Shown one piece after another: positions 23,001 to 35,600 of a stretch of DNA of 64,000 nucleotides. Under the pieces are notes generated by a model. That model was not told the origin of the DNA, searched no databases, and saw only the letters and a program-made list of their open reading frames with translations. The stretch is from contig NMRA01000115.1 in NCBI GenBank assembly GCA_002633005.1, positions 246,104 through 310,103 on the forward strand, given 5' to 3'. Made by a program: the position numbers and the translations under genes. Source of the DNA: Phoronis australis. Its lineage: Eukaryota > Phoronida > Phoronidae. How positions within the stretch are numbered: the first letter of the stretch is position 1; every line of letters begins with the position of its first letter.

Positions 23001-26000
23001 AGAAATGATACCTGTTACAAAAACCTACAGTGTTCGACCTTTGTTACTGACAGTAGCACTTGTACCTTGGAGATTTTGGGCACCTAGTGGGTAACCATGT
23101 GCGGTGACCTATCCTTCGAACTTCTGCATTCACCGCACACGCGAATGTCGCTGCCAACCGGCAAGATCACGGTCTCGAAACGTCTAGTTTCAAATAATTG
23201 CAATAAGTACCTCGTCATCGGAATTAGCATCGAGTTCTCTAAAGATGTCGAACTTTGCCAATTCGCCAAAGAGAACCGCAATGGCATTTCTAGTCTCTTC
23301 GTCTTCCTGAAAAATAGCCATGATTATTTAGCGCAGTGCAGAGATATCATTTCTTAACCGAGGCTCCATTACAATTCCGTTTTTCCACAAATTGAAAAAA
23401 TACATTCTGACACAGGTGTTTTATTCAGTCTTATTTAGACTCTGTCGCACCAGCGAATGATACTAGAGTTTCAATCAGAGTTTGCACAGGTGAAAACATG
23501 GACACCGCGGCATATGTATTACCGCGGCAATGTATTCATCGGGCCTATTGCGTTTCGAACAGCATTGCTTACTGCATTTGACGCCCTTGATCACCTCCCA
23601 GGTTAAGCAATTTGTCCTCACAAAATGAGAACAAGTCCAATTGTCCTAAGAAAATTAAAGCTAGAGTAAGTCCATCTATTCCTACAAAGTCGAAACTAAT
23701 CCATTTTTCATTACCGAGTCAACGACTGCCTGTAACTCTTCCCTGCTTATGGTGTCGCTACTGTCTTCGTCGTTCAATTGGAATCGATTCAAGATGACGT
23801 AAGCCGCCTGTAATGCGTTAGCTTTTCTCTCGAATAGCCTCTCGTTATCAGCAAGTTCTTTAATTCTTTTTCTGTGAACAAAACCAATAAAAAACTGGGT
23901 GAATTTTTATGTATTCTCGATGCATGCAATCAAAAGATGCGGTCGTTTTACAAATTGAACGACTTCAACCATTTTAAAAATGTATCATGGAAAAGCATTA
24001 TGATTCCAGCTGATCCTAAACGATACCTACACTAAATTCGAATTCTAAGGTACAGTATTATGTGAAATCAGACTTACTTTGCTAACTTAGTTTCTGGTCT
24101 CGGAATTTTATGTTTGTGGTGAACTTTTAACTTCATCGCATCGCATTCGTCAGCAGAATACTGAAACATATACCTGTATTACCAACTGTACTGTACATTC
24201 GACACAGTTACACCATCCCCTCTGTTATTGAGGTCGCAACCTGGTAAAAAAGAGACGACCTGGCCAATGTGAAATTAATCTGGATTGCAGCCCTTTTTGG
24301 ACCACATCTGTGGAATTTGCAGTAGATGTGCTTTCAGAATTAAGTATTGACTGGTGTCGAGCACTGACAGAGAAGTGGCGATTTTGCGCTGAAAAGAGTA
24401 AATTTTGTTTTACGCCACTTTTTCTGAGCCTGGCTTCATTCTTGGTGTAAGGAGAGGGTCAAATATATGAGACAGAATAAAGTTTTGGCCGTCATACTTG
24501 GCGCATTTGAGGTGAAAAGGCTCACAAGTTTTAAATTTGTTCATAGCTTTTGGCAGATTGGAAGAAAGGCCATTGATGAGTCATGGGTGGCGCTCCATAG
24601 GGGTCTGGGGCTGTAGCCTCCCGCTTTTTTCAGTGCTGCGCCGCCTATGTAAGTGCACCATCAGGCAAAACCTAATAAGAGCTTTCTGGTGGTCCCTAAT
24701 TCGTCTTTTGTTTGGGCCCTACTGATAGTACAAACGTTACATTGACTGAATCTATGAGTAGAAAAGAATTTTCAAGTTCACAAATTATGCTTAGTACATG
24801 CAACCAAGGAATAAAATGCACGTTGAAATAACAACGTAACATACAGTGCATAACAAGGGAGATAAGGGACTGATCCTTGATTTGCCTGATAATTTTTTTT
24901 CTTTACTGTTTCATGTAGCCTAGGGTTCAATAACCATGATTTGGGGGGGTGACCATTGAACATTATTTTAAATATGCAGATTAAGAACGCCATTAGACAA
25001 AATTCAAATTTTGCTTATAATTTTCTCCCCAAACACTGCAGGCAAATTATTTTGACGTTTTCACCCATGGTCAACGAATTTAATAATGATTTTTTTTGGT
25101 GGATACATCAACAATTTGCATAATTGATGCAAATTAAGACCGCCATGATTCAAAATTCTTCTTGTGCTTATAGCTACCGTACCAAGCACCAAAAATGAAT
25201 TATCATAATAATTGTACCTATATTATTATGGTCAGTTAGTTTATTGAAATAAGTTTGCATGTTGTTTCAGGATAAATTTGCATAATTAATGCAAATTAAG
25301 GCGGTCATTGTTAAAGATTCTACTTGTGCTTATAGCTGCGGTACCAAGCACTTCAGGTAAACTATCATATTTGAACCTATGTTCCTATGGTCAATTGGGT
25401 AAATGAAAACAGTTTGCAAGTTGCACGATGAATTTGCATAATTGTTTTGCAAATAAAGGCCGCCGTTATTAAAGATTCTGTTTCTGCTCGTAACTTTCTT
25501 ACGGGGGGGGGCACAACACAGATTATTTTGGTATTTGTACTGATGAATTTAAAGGAGAACGCAACCCGATTTCTTTCGTTTTTTACCGTCTTAATCGGTC
25601 TATATCCTCATCACCTCGTGTGCGGTCGATCTCATCTCTCTGAGAGGTGTCGCGTTAACCTGTGAGGAAGGTGAGTAAACGACGCAGCGACGTCACAGGT
25701 TTTTGAGCTGTGAATGTGCCGCTATGGTATGACATAACGTGGTGTGCGAACCATGAAGCTGCGAGGAAAGCTTGTGTATCGTTTTTTTCGATTTCTTCGA
25801 GACCCCGAAATGCTTCGGAAGTGGCTCGCGGCAGTAAAGAATGAAAAGTGCGCATTAGTGTGATGCCGTAACATATCTCTGTGTCTGTGACCGGTTGTGT
25901 TCGGTTTCAAAATGAATTACTCTCACCCTCAATGGTTATGTAAAACTGAAGTAAGTGTAGATACAATGTGTAATTCATTTGGAGTGTCTATGAGTGCAAA

Positions 26001-29000
26001 TGTTTCGATCAATTTCCTTTACCGGCTTCAGATGCAATCATAAAACTGTAATTGACCGGGAACCAGAGGGCGTTGTGAGCGCATGCTAATTCAATGTTTG
26101 CCGACAGAGAGCTGTTGCGAAACAATAATTCGATTTTATATGCTATGGTCATAAGTTTGAGGATAGATATCCATTATTCAAATCAATGTTATTGTACAGC
26201 CTTTCACCCTGACGGTTCTGGAGAAGGAAAACCTGCCCTTCGCGGCCCCCGACAAGTAAGAAGATTTGCAATTACGCGGCCAATTCACCAAAAGAATAAT
26301 GTGCGCCTTATATTTTTGGTTCAGTAGTCGAGTGTTTTCGTGACTGAAAATCCAGTTTTCAACTTTGGCAGCCGACTAACTCGGCTGGTTTATGTTCGTG
26401 ATGTCTCTAGTCCGCGACCGGGTTCCAAGCCACTGGTTATACTGAGTTTTTGTGTCGTAAGAACTGAAAAAATTGTAAGTCTAAAATCACAACACACTGC
26501 TATGCACTCCTGCCTCTATTTCATGGAAGAATAATTCAAACTTATCATTGAACAGATCCAAACTTAATTACCGCAACCGATCTTGGTAAGTTGGCCTAAG
26601 GAACTTTGTAGGCACTGGATCGTTAAAATTTTCTATAAATACACCTGTACGTAACACCAAAATAAAACAACACGTTTGTTTTAAACCTCAGTGTAAGGGT
26701 TTTGCATCGAATTTTGATGATTTACTGGTGTAAACTGATGAAGTCAAGCGATAAGATGACACCATTAAGAGTGTTGTGACTGCTGAACAGACTGTGTTAG
26801 AACCTGTGACGTCATTGGTTAATTTCAGCAGCTCCGTCTGCCGTCTGATGTCAGGTAAAAGAACTAATTTTGCTGTTTCTCTTTTAATGTAATCCGTCAT
26901 TACATCATGAATATAAATAATTTGTAGTTTATTACACACATTACATATTCAAGTTTTTTCTGATACCCTGGGTAGATCTAGTAGATGTCCAAAATGTTTA
27001 AGTGCATGAACCCAGGACTACAACCTATCGAACCGGGCACAATCACAAGATGTTTTACATGCTAATTCAACACTTAGATGGTGAGCACTCTACAGTGTAA
27101 CACGCCCAAAATATTGTGCTGGGTAGACAATTGACGCTGCAACTGCTTGAATTTCATGGAATCTAACCTTTGCAGCCAAACCTAATCATCTCTAGAATGC
27201 AATGCGGGCAAGTTGGACACCATCCAGAATTGTAGATGGTGAGAGTGATTTGTTTATAGCATCTTCCATCCATAATCCTCTGGATCTAGTGCTGGTGACC
27301 TCCACCACGTGACTGACTGGTGATGGGCTCTGTTTACATTATTTGTGAATGCCTCTGTTGTTGGTGACAGAGTACACAGTTTCGGGGCGGTACTATATCC
27401 CTTGTCGCTTTCCTTACCCATACTAGTAGTCTTGTTTCCTGATATCTTCCTGATTCTGTTCATTCCATAACAGGCACATATACATTTAGTGGCCTGTTTT
27501 ATGACATCAGAAAATTGCGTATTAATAGTGCTAATGGCAGACAGGTGACATGTCCAGCCTTAAGTATTTTAACGATGCATTCCTTTCCAACTCCACAGTA
27601 GCATTCCACCGTGTTACACCCCTATGGAGCATGGGCAGGGAGGAGACCTTCACAATCATGGTTGTGGCATTGGAAGCTATTACTTGTCATAGTAATGCAC
27701 ACGAAGAACAAATACATTTATGTCATCCGAGACAACTGAATAGTTGCTAAATTCACATGCACATTTCACGTCCTGCTGCACAATAATGAAGCCGGCGTGC
27801 TCGTGAGAAGTCCCAGGTAATACCTACTGCCAATGTTCTTGTACTACCTGTATGTTAGTAGGACAGGGATCTTCATCAGTGATTACCGACCTGGTAGCCT
27901 TTCTTGAAGTCTGATAACATTGTCTGTCCAATGCTTATAGTTTCATGTACATTAACTTTTGGAGTGTAGCAATTCTGTCACTGCTAATTTTCACTACTGC
28001 GTCTTTGGGATGGACCTTGGGATCCAATATATCGATGCTGGTAACCTCATTTCAGCATTTACTCTGATCATTAAGCTAATCTGCGTATTTTCTACGGTCT
28101 GTAGAATTTGCATAATGGTGGCCTTAATTTGCATATTTTATAAATGTTCAAGGGTTGCAAACGGTCACCCNNNNNNNNCCCCCCCCCCCCTAACTATGGC
28201 TAAGCTACATGGAACAGCAAAGAAACACTTTATTCGGCAAGTCAAGGATGAAAAACAGCATTTGGCTCCCGAAGTAATATTCAGGTCTTGAAACTAGATA
28301 GACCAACGAAAATAATTATGCTCTGGTGCTGCTTTCCATTCTTCCCGTGTTTGGCGTGAGTTAAGCTGCAGAAGTAAACTTGGGGCTTTTATGCAGCTTT
28401 GTTTGTATTCTGGAAGCAACAGCAAAGTGGAAGTGGATTATTTTAATGAAATGACATCACAACTTACCACAACCAACCCTAATGTCTTGGAGTTGAATTT
28501 CCCAAAGGGAGTCTCTTTGGCGCCGAATCGCTTGAAGAAAGAATCACCTTTGTTCAATGACAGGTACCATCCTAAATGAAAAGCAGCAATGAATGCATTT
28601 GCAATGTGAACTTCATGAATTCGTTCATTTCAGTTTATTTCTCTCCATTTTTTCTCATGTGTACACGACATAACGCTATTTTAAAACATTGTGGTGCATG
28701 AGTGACAGCAACATTCAGCGTCATTACCGTTGTAAGAGGAGTGCCCTGGACATGATTATATAAATAAGATATATGCACCCTCTAGTGGTCAAGCTGTGCA
28801 TTACGTATGGAATTTTCCTATGATTTTTGGGTACTTTGGATATGGCCAAATATGGTCAGAACCTAGGAGTTTTGGGCCTTGCCCTTCAGATCGTGTGTGA
28901 TTGGTTGAACTTGTGTACTTAAGCTTTGTCTCTGTGGGCCACAAGGAGTCCAGTCGCAGAGCTCAGGAAGTTAACACCTACACTCTCACTTACACCAAAT

Positions 29001-29575
29001 TTCAACTATTCGTGCAGCTTTCGGGCTCCTTCCGAACTGGGTTGCCAATAGTTTAGTCCCAGCAATTCTCGGGATCCTCCTGAGCTTGATTGTATCTCAC
29101 CTTTCGGATCTGACTAACTAAATTGCCCCCGTTCTTGCACATACAACCATCATTAATTAGCGACTGGTCTGCCCGTGTATCAGAATTGTATAAATCACAA
29201 CACTGCGATACTAGATTATGGAACAACTAGATTGCTTGTAAATGTGAAAAATTGTATTTGTATCTTCTTACAATAAACCTATATACTATTCACCAACTGT
29301 TAGTTTTCAATATCACCCTCAGTCCGCACCGGGCTCGTAAAATCGGGGCACCTTGGTCGTAAATACCGCCCCCGTTACACCTTCATATATTTTGTTATTG
29401 CAAATTATCTTACCATCAAATGCATGGATAGGATAATTACACAATAAACCTCCGTCAGCGTAAAGCTTTTCGATTCCGCCCACCGATCTCATCCGGTAAG
29501 GCGCAACAAAACCTAGGTAAAACAAATATACAAAAATTAGTGTCGGGTCATGATTGAAATCCATGGCCACTTTGT

Positions 29576-29649
<74 letters not shown>

Positions 29650-32600
29650 ACGACCTTTGTTCGTCAATCACTCGCATCAACTCCAAAAAATGTATGACAA
29701 CTAGTTAATACCATTATATATTTCACATAGACACTCAACACTTAAACTGCTGCTTAAATATTATGAATGAAGAACAATGACTGGAAAAAACAGAGTTGCG
29801 AAGTGGACAGTAAATTTCTGATTTCTATGAATTCCACTTGCCTGGCAAAGCAACAGACATGCGCACAGCTTCAGCAATGGTAACATCCGGTGTTGTTTTG
29901 ACATGAAAATACTCTGGAGACATGGAGCTTATGCTGGCCACAACGACACACAGCTCAATCTGACGATCGTCATACAACTATAACAGAGATCGGGATATGT
30001 TTCATTTTTTCAAACTTTTGTCTTTATACTTTGAAGGCAAAACTGTGTTTAAACAGGTAAGTTCACGGGCTGTTCAAAATGATTTGTGCACTTCGCAAAC
30101 TAAATTATTGGAATGTAGCGTAGATACAACGCTGTAGTCTTTGAATGTATGTGATCACAGTTTTGTTGATTACGTTTAGCTTTACTTATTAAGTAATTGT
30201 AGATAAGCGCTCATTTAGGTCTTCTAGCGAGCTCTGATCATGCATCCATGTCTTATGGTTTACACGAAGGTTGCAAATTTCTCTAGCACATGTGATAAAG
30301 TCCTCTCTACCGCTTTTAGATATTATATTTGAACCTTCACCTGTTGAAATGTCGTCTTTCTGTTTCCCGTTTTCTCCTCTACTGCATCTTCCAAAGACAT
30401 CAATGCTCTCTCACCTGGGTGCAGGCCAAAGTATGAAAACACATTGGGAAGAAATGAGAAACAACCAAACTTTGCATCTGAAATATCAAGCGTAATTTTC
30501 TTTATATAGCGGTAGGTCAGTATAGTTCGGTAGCAGTCCTTCGTTTACACAAACTTCGTTGAAAACACGACTAGACTTTTTGTTTGCAAGCTTGATACTG
30601 GTGCGCTCGTAGTGTCGGAACAATTTTCTTTCTTCACGTGTGCAGCTACATGTATGAAGTAAAATACTTAGAGACATAACAAACAAACAAACAAATTAAA
30701 GCACTAGCTACATTTCGAGACTACATCATTATCGGTTAAAAATTTTGGAATCGCGATTGGTCAGTCGCGAAAAACCTGTGTTGATTGAGCAGCTCACAGG
30801 TGTGTACCGCACGCCGGGTCTGTTTCTATAGGGTTGCGGGCTTCCTACCGAGTGTTGCATTCACACTCTCTGCTTGTATGCCCCTCTTCCCGCTGGCACG
30901 TGTATTTCACTGTTTATTTCGCTATTCATATGTTCATTCCAGTTATTGCCTGATGATGAGACATGCAGTCTCGAAATTTGGTTAGAGTTTTAGTTTGTTT
31001 GTTATGCCTCTCGGTGTTTTACTTCATATCTGCACACCTGAAGAAAGGAGATTGTTCCGGCACTACGAGCTCGCCAGTATGTAGCTTGCAAACAAAATGT
31101 CTAGTCGTGTTTTCATTGAAGTTTGTATAGCGATAGATATAGAACTGCCAAGGTTCTTGCTGTTATATAAGCTTGACTTGGCAATTTCGAACTCTGTGTC
31201 TAAGTTGTTACAACTTCATATACAGTTGCTCCCCGACCAATGTGAAGCTCGATGCCCGATGTGAACGACGGACCTTCCGATGACATGGACGAACCTAGGA
31301 ATGCGAAAGACGGCGACAAATTGGAACGACCAGGTTGAGTGGTAGCGCTAATGTTTAGATTCTTTACACGCTATTTAAGTTAGCAAAGGATTTTGTCTTT
31401 TGAAGTGAACATCGCTAGCAATGTTACAACAGCAGTGTCGTATTAGGGAATTGATTGCATTTCCTGTGTGACATTTATTTGTCGACCTTTTCGTGTGGGC
31501 GTACATCCTCTAGCGGTGAATAAACATTTACCGCTTGACACGTGTCACGACGTTAATGGCTGCACAAAATTCACTTCTCGATCCGGTTCCGCCGAGAACC
31601 GTGAACGATAATGAAAGAAGTGCCTCCTATCTCATCCCCATTTTTTCTAATTCTCGTCCCTCCGCATTTTTGTTGAATGATCAAGCCTAAACTTCGCGTT
31701 ATATGAAAATGCTGTAGTATTACTACATGTACTGGCTTCAGCAGCATCGTGAGATGTTCACCGTAAGGCTGCTCTTTCGCCCTACACACTTTCAGTGCAA
31801 AAGGGGCTAAGCTTAGTCATCTGGAAAGGACTGAGTAGGCTCCGTTGTTTGAAGATATGCGGCGTGTTGGTTTAACGTGATGAAGTGATAAAGTTAGCGC
31901 CCGTTCCTTCTGACTCCGTTTTGCTCCACCTAGAGCTCGACCACGTCGGTTCGTGACCAAAAATCGGTCGCAATTTTGGGACTAATACCGAATCCCCAGC
32001 AGCTAGTATAGCAGTACAATCACACGTGAACAACACATGTAGAAATAAATCTCCAAATAAGTGTGCAAATGCTGAAATACACAAGAACGATTCTGTGACC
32101 CCTACACATTTCAATTTTGAAACAGACATGGTATGGCAAAGAAATAAGATGTCCTCAGTTTCTTTGCGAAATTAAACTCAAATGTTTGCACTCATGTTAG
32201 AAAATGTTTCTTGTAATCCAATTTTGACAGAAACGGGCAATTGGCAAATACCTTTTATATGACTCATTGTTCTGATGAAGGTTTCGTGAATCTCATCAGG
32301 ACCATATCCAACGGCAAACAGAAGGGCGGCCACAGCACCACCTGACGAGCCAGCCACGCGCTTAAACTTATGGAGAATTCCAATCTTTTGCAAAACCTGA
32401 AAAAGACTTGAGGTCGATTTACGAAGAAATTTCTACTGCTATGGTGCCAATTCAATGTGGGCATGCAATCTCATAACAGCCGTGTTGCTACGCGAAAGCT
32501 TACAGAGCGCTGATTGTTTACCACGAGACGATTAATGACCACCGTACCAGATGGTACGGGTAAATCGAACGTTTAAATCGACACTGATGTTTCTGCTTTC

Positions 32601-35600
32601 TTCCCTCAAAAGCTCTTTCTTAAGGGGATGCCAACATATTTCTTGGCAGCAGATTAACAGTTTTCAAACTAAACCAGACAACGACTAGAATTCAGCAACG
32701 CCTCACCCAGTGTTGCTCCACAAACGTGTCCGTATCTTAAACAATTTACTGCATAAATCCATCCATAAATGACAATAACCGGCTAAACGCAATAGCTCGA
32801 ACTTAAACTCCGACAAACAATTGACAAGAAAATGCTACTTTATTACAGTAATACTTCAATTTAAGTACCAAACAATTCTGGTTATCTGTTAAAGTTTATC
32901 TTAAATTTGAAACAATTATGTGGAAGTTTATTTTGAAATTTTCTGTGTAGAAAAAACCTTCCCGATAATGTCAAGAAAGATCTACTGGATATTGTCCTTC
33001 GAAACTCGAACGACAAGACCATAGTACTAGCTGATCAATTCGAAGAACAGGGATGAATATCATTCGAGTAAAAGTTTAGTGGGGTAGCTTAACAAGAGCC
33101 AAGCAATTGGTGGCTGAATAGTTTCAGTGGGTGTGCCCATCTTGATACTGTCGTGGAGGACATGTGGAACGAAGGACGAGGACAATTGCAAAAATATCGC
33201 GGAGGATCTAGAGAAGCACAGACATTCCCTTTCTGACCAGCAGCCGTGCCTTTCAATGGCCACGGACTTACAATCATCGTAATTGTTCAGAGCGAGCTGG
33301 TCATTGGGAGTGAGAATAGCAGTCTCTATTTTACTTTCCTTAAGCAGCGAATGTTCCAAATTAATTACGAAAAATCAAAACAATGGAGTTGTCGAAGAAG
33401 CGTGCCACTGTCAAGGAGAACGCCAACTATGGCGTTGAGACGCTGAACAGTTGTCGGTTAACCCTAGTACAGCAACGTAACTTTGATATAGGTGATAGCT
33501 TTCAGTATTAGCTTATCTAGCCCAGTCTCTACGGCCATGATCGACCAATACGGCAACCTGAGGAAGGGCGACAAAGCCTTTTTGTTCAAATCTACCAGTG
33601 TTGTCACGAACCATTCTTCTCCAAACGTGATGTTGCTTGATGGTGGCCAGGTTTTGTGCTAGGTCGTATGAACTGTCTCTGAAACTACTGTACAGATTTG
33701 GCGTCAAGATTCGATACGGAATGGTCTCCTATCATCCCGCTTGAAAGAAATTTGTTGTGTTTGAAAGATATTTAAACAAAGCTTACTACACAAAGGACCA
33801 CGAGAGGATCATACGAGGAAAACCTAAGAAAGCCCTGCTAACCACAAACACCCCTTCTTTACCGAGAAACTATTCTTAAAAACGCTATGTTCAACAAACT
33901 TATTATGCGCCCACATATTTATGTGGACGCATTATGCCGTCATCTCCGTCCGGCGTCCGGCATCCGCTACTCTATCTCCAAAACGCCTTGGCGTATGTTC
34001 TTGAAATTTTGCACATGTGTTCCTTCCGTAGATGGAGCGGCATGAGCGAACTTTTGGACTGATCCGATTACCGGTGTGCCCCCTAGTGGTAATTTTATTT
34101 TTTTACGTAATATACCTCCGTATCTTCAAAAGTCCACAACGGATTTTCATATTAAACTTTTGTACATAGGCACCCATTAGTGAGATGACGCTATTCTACC
34201 ATTTTCGGATGATTCAACATAGTTTGCTTCCAACTAGTGGCCGCTTTTACTGTTTTATGCGTCCAAACCTCTATCAACCAAATCTCCAAAAGGATGATTG
34301 TGAAAATTGGCATGTATGCTCTTACTCTGAAGTGGAAGGATGACGATGATTTTCCGACGACTTCAACTACTGTAACGCCTCCTAGTGGCAGTTTTTTTTT
34401 GTGCCTATGGCTGTATCTCTTAAACTGTTCCCAGGATCTTTACTAAATTAAGTAAGTGTATTAAAATGATGTTAACAACGGAAGACGACGACTTTCAGAC
34501 ATATTTTACTAGTGGTTTTCTCCCTAGTAGCAATTTTATTTTTTTACGTTTACCACTGTGTTTTCAAAGGTCCTCTGCGTATATTCATAAAATTTGGCAT
34601 ACAGGCATCTTTTAATGATTTGACGCTATCTCTCCGTTTTCAGATGAATTTGACCTAGCTTGCGCCATCTAGTGGCCATTTTTACTGTTTTCGAGTCTGT
34701 TTTTTTTAGCGTCCACTTGTCTATCAACCCAACCGCTTTTAGGATAATCGTGAAAATTGGCATGTATGTTTTTACTGTGAAGTGAACGGCTGACGATGAT
34801 TTTGCGACGATTTCGACTACTTTAGCGCCTCCTAGTGGCAATTTTGTTTTTATTTTGTGCTCATGACTGTATTTCCTAAACCGTTAGCTCGACCTTTACT
34901 TAATTCAGCAAGTGTATTTATGTGATGTTGACAACGGACGACGACGACTTTCGGACGGATCTGACTACTGGTGTGCTCCTTAGTGGCAATTTTAGTTTTT
35001 TACGTTTACCTCTGTATCTTCAAAGGTCCTCAACAGATTCTCATAAAATTTTGAATATAGGCATCTGTTGGTGAAATGACGCTATCCTCCTGCTTTTGGT
35101 TGGAACTGAGGTATTTTGCGCCACCTAGTGGCCATTTTTGCTGTTTTCAAATCTTCAGTTGTTTTTGTCGTCCACCCCTCTATCAACCAAATCATTTTAG
35201 GGATGTTTTTTGAAAATTGGCGCACATGTTCTCAGTGTAAAGAGGACTTTTGGTGATGGCGAGTGACTACTGTGGCGCCTCCTAGTGGTAGTTTTGTTTT
35301 GTTTTTGCGCCCATAGCTGTATCTCCTAAACACACTGCAGGATCTTTATTAAATTTAGTGAGTGTATTTATATGAAGATAACGACTGATGACGACGACTT
35401 TCAGGTGGATCCAACGGGCGCTGTGTCCACAAGTTGCAATTTCATTTTGTTCTGTTTTCCTTTGTTTCTTTGAAGTTCCTTGGCTGATTTTTATGAAATA
35501 TGTCATGTTCCCGTTTTTGGATGGATTGTACGCTTTTGTGCCATCTAGTGGCCATTTGCACACCATTTGCGATGCATTTCTTGGGCTTCAGCACTCCGCG

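Noticed and set aside
26688-26939. 83-codon minus-strand frame between patatin-like exons 6 and 7
   Set aside because: Exon 6 (phase 0) joins exon 7 directly and continues the family sequence. The frame has no matching splice sites.
29319-29651. 110-codon minus-strand frame starting with a Cys-Val run
   Set aside because: The Cys-Val run is the translated CA microsatellite, and the end lies in the intron and LTR. Only 29512-29414 is exonic.
30486-30686. Minus-strand frame that looks like a patatin exon by position
   Set aside because: Its sequence is repeated in inverted form at 30.96-31.12 kb, so most of it belongs to a fold-back element. The true exon is 30477-30341.
31252-31334. Plus-strand ATG frame with acidic start and a GT donor (MPDVNDGPSDDMDEP)
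   Set aside because: It could be a first exon antisense to the patatin-like gene, but no second exon was found.
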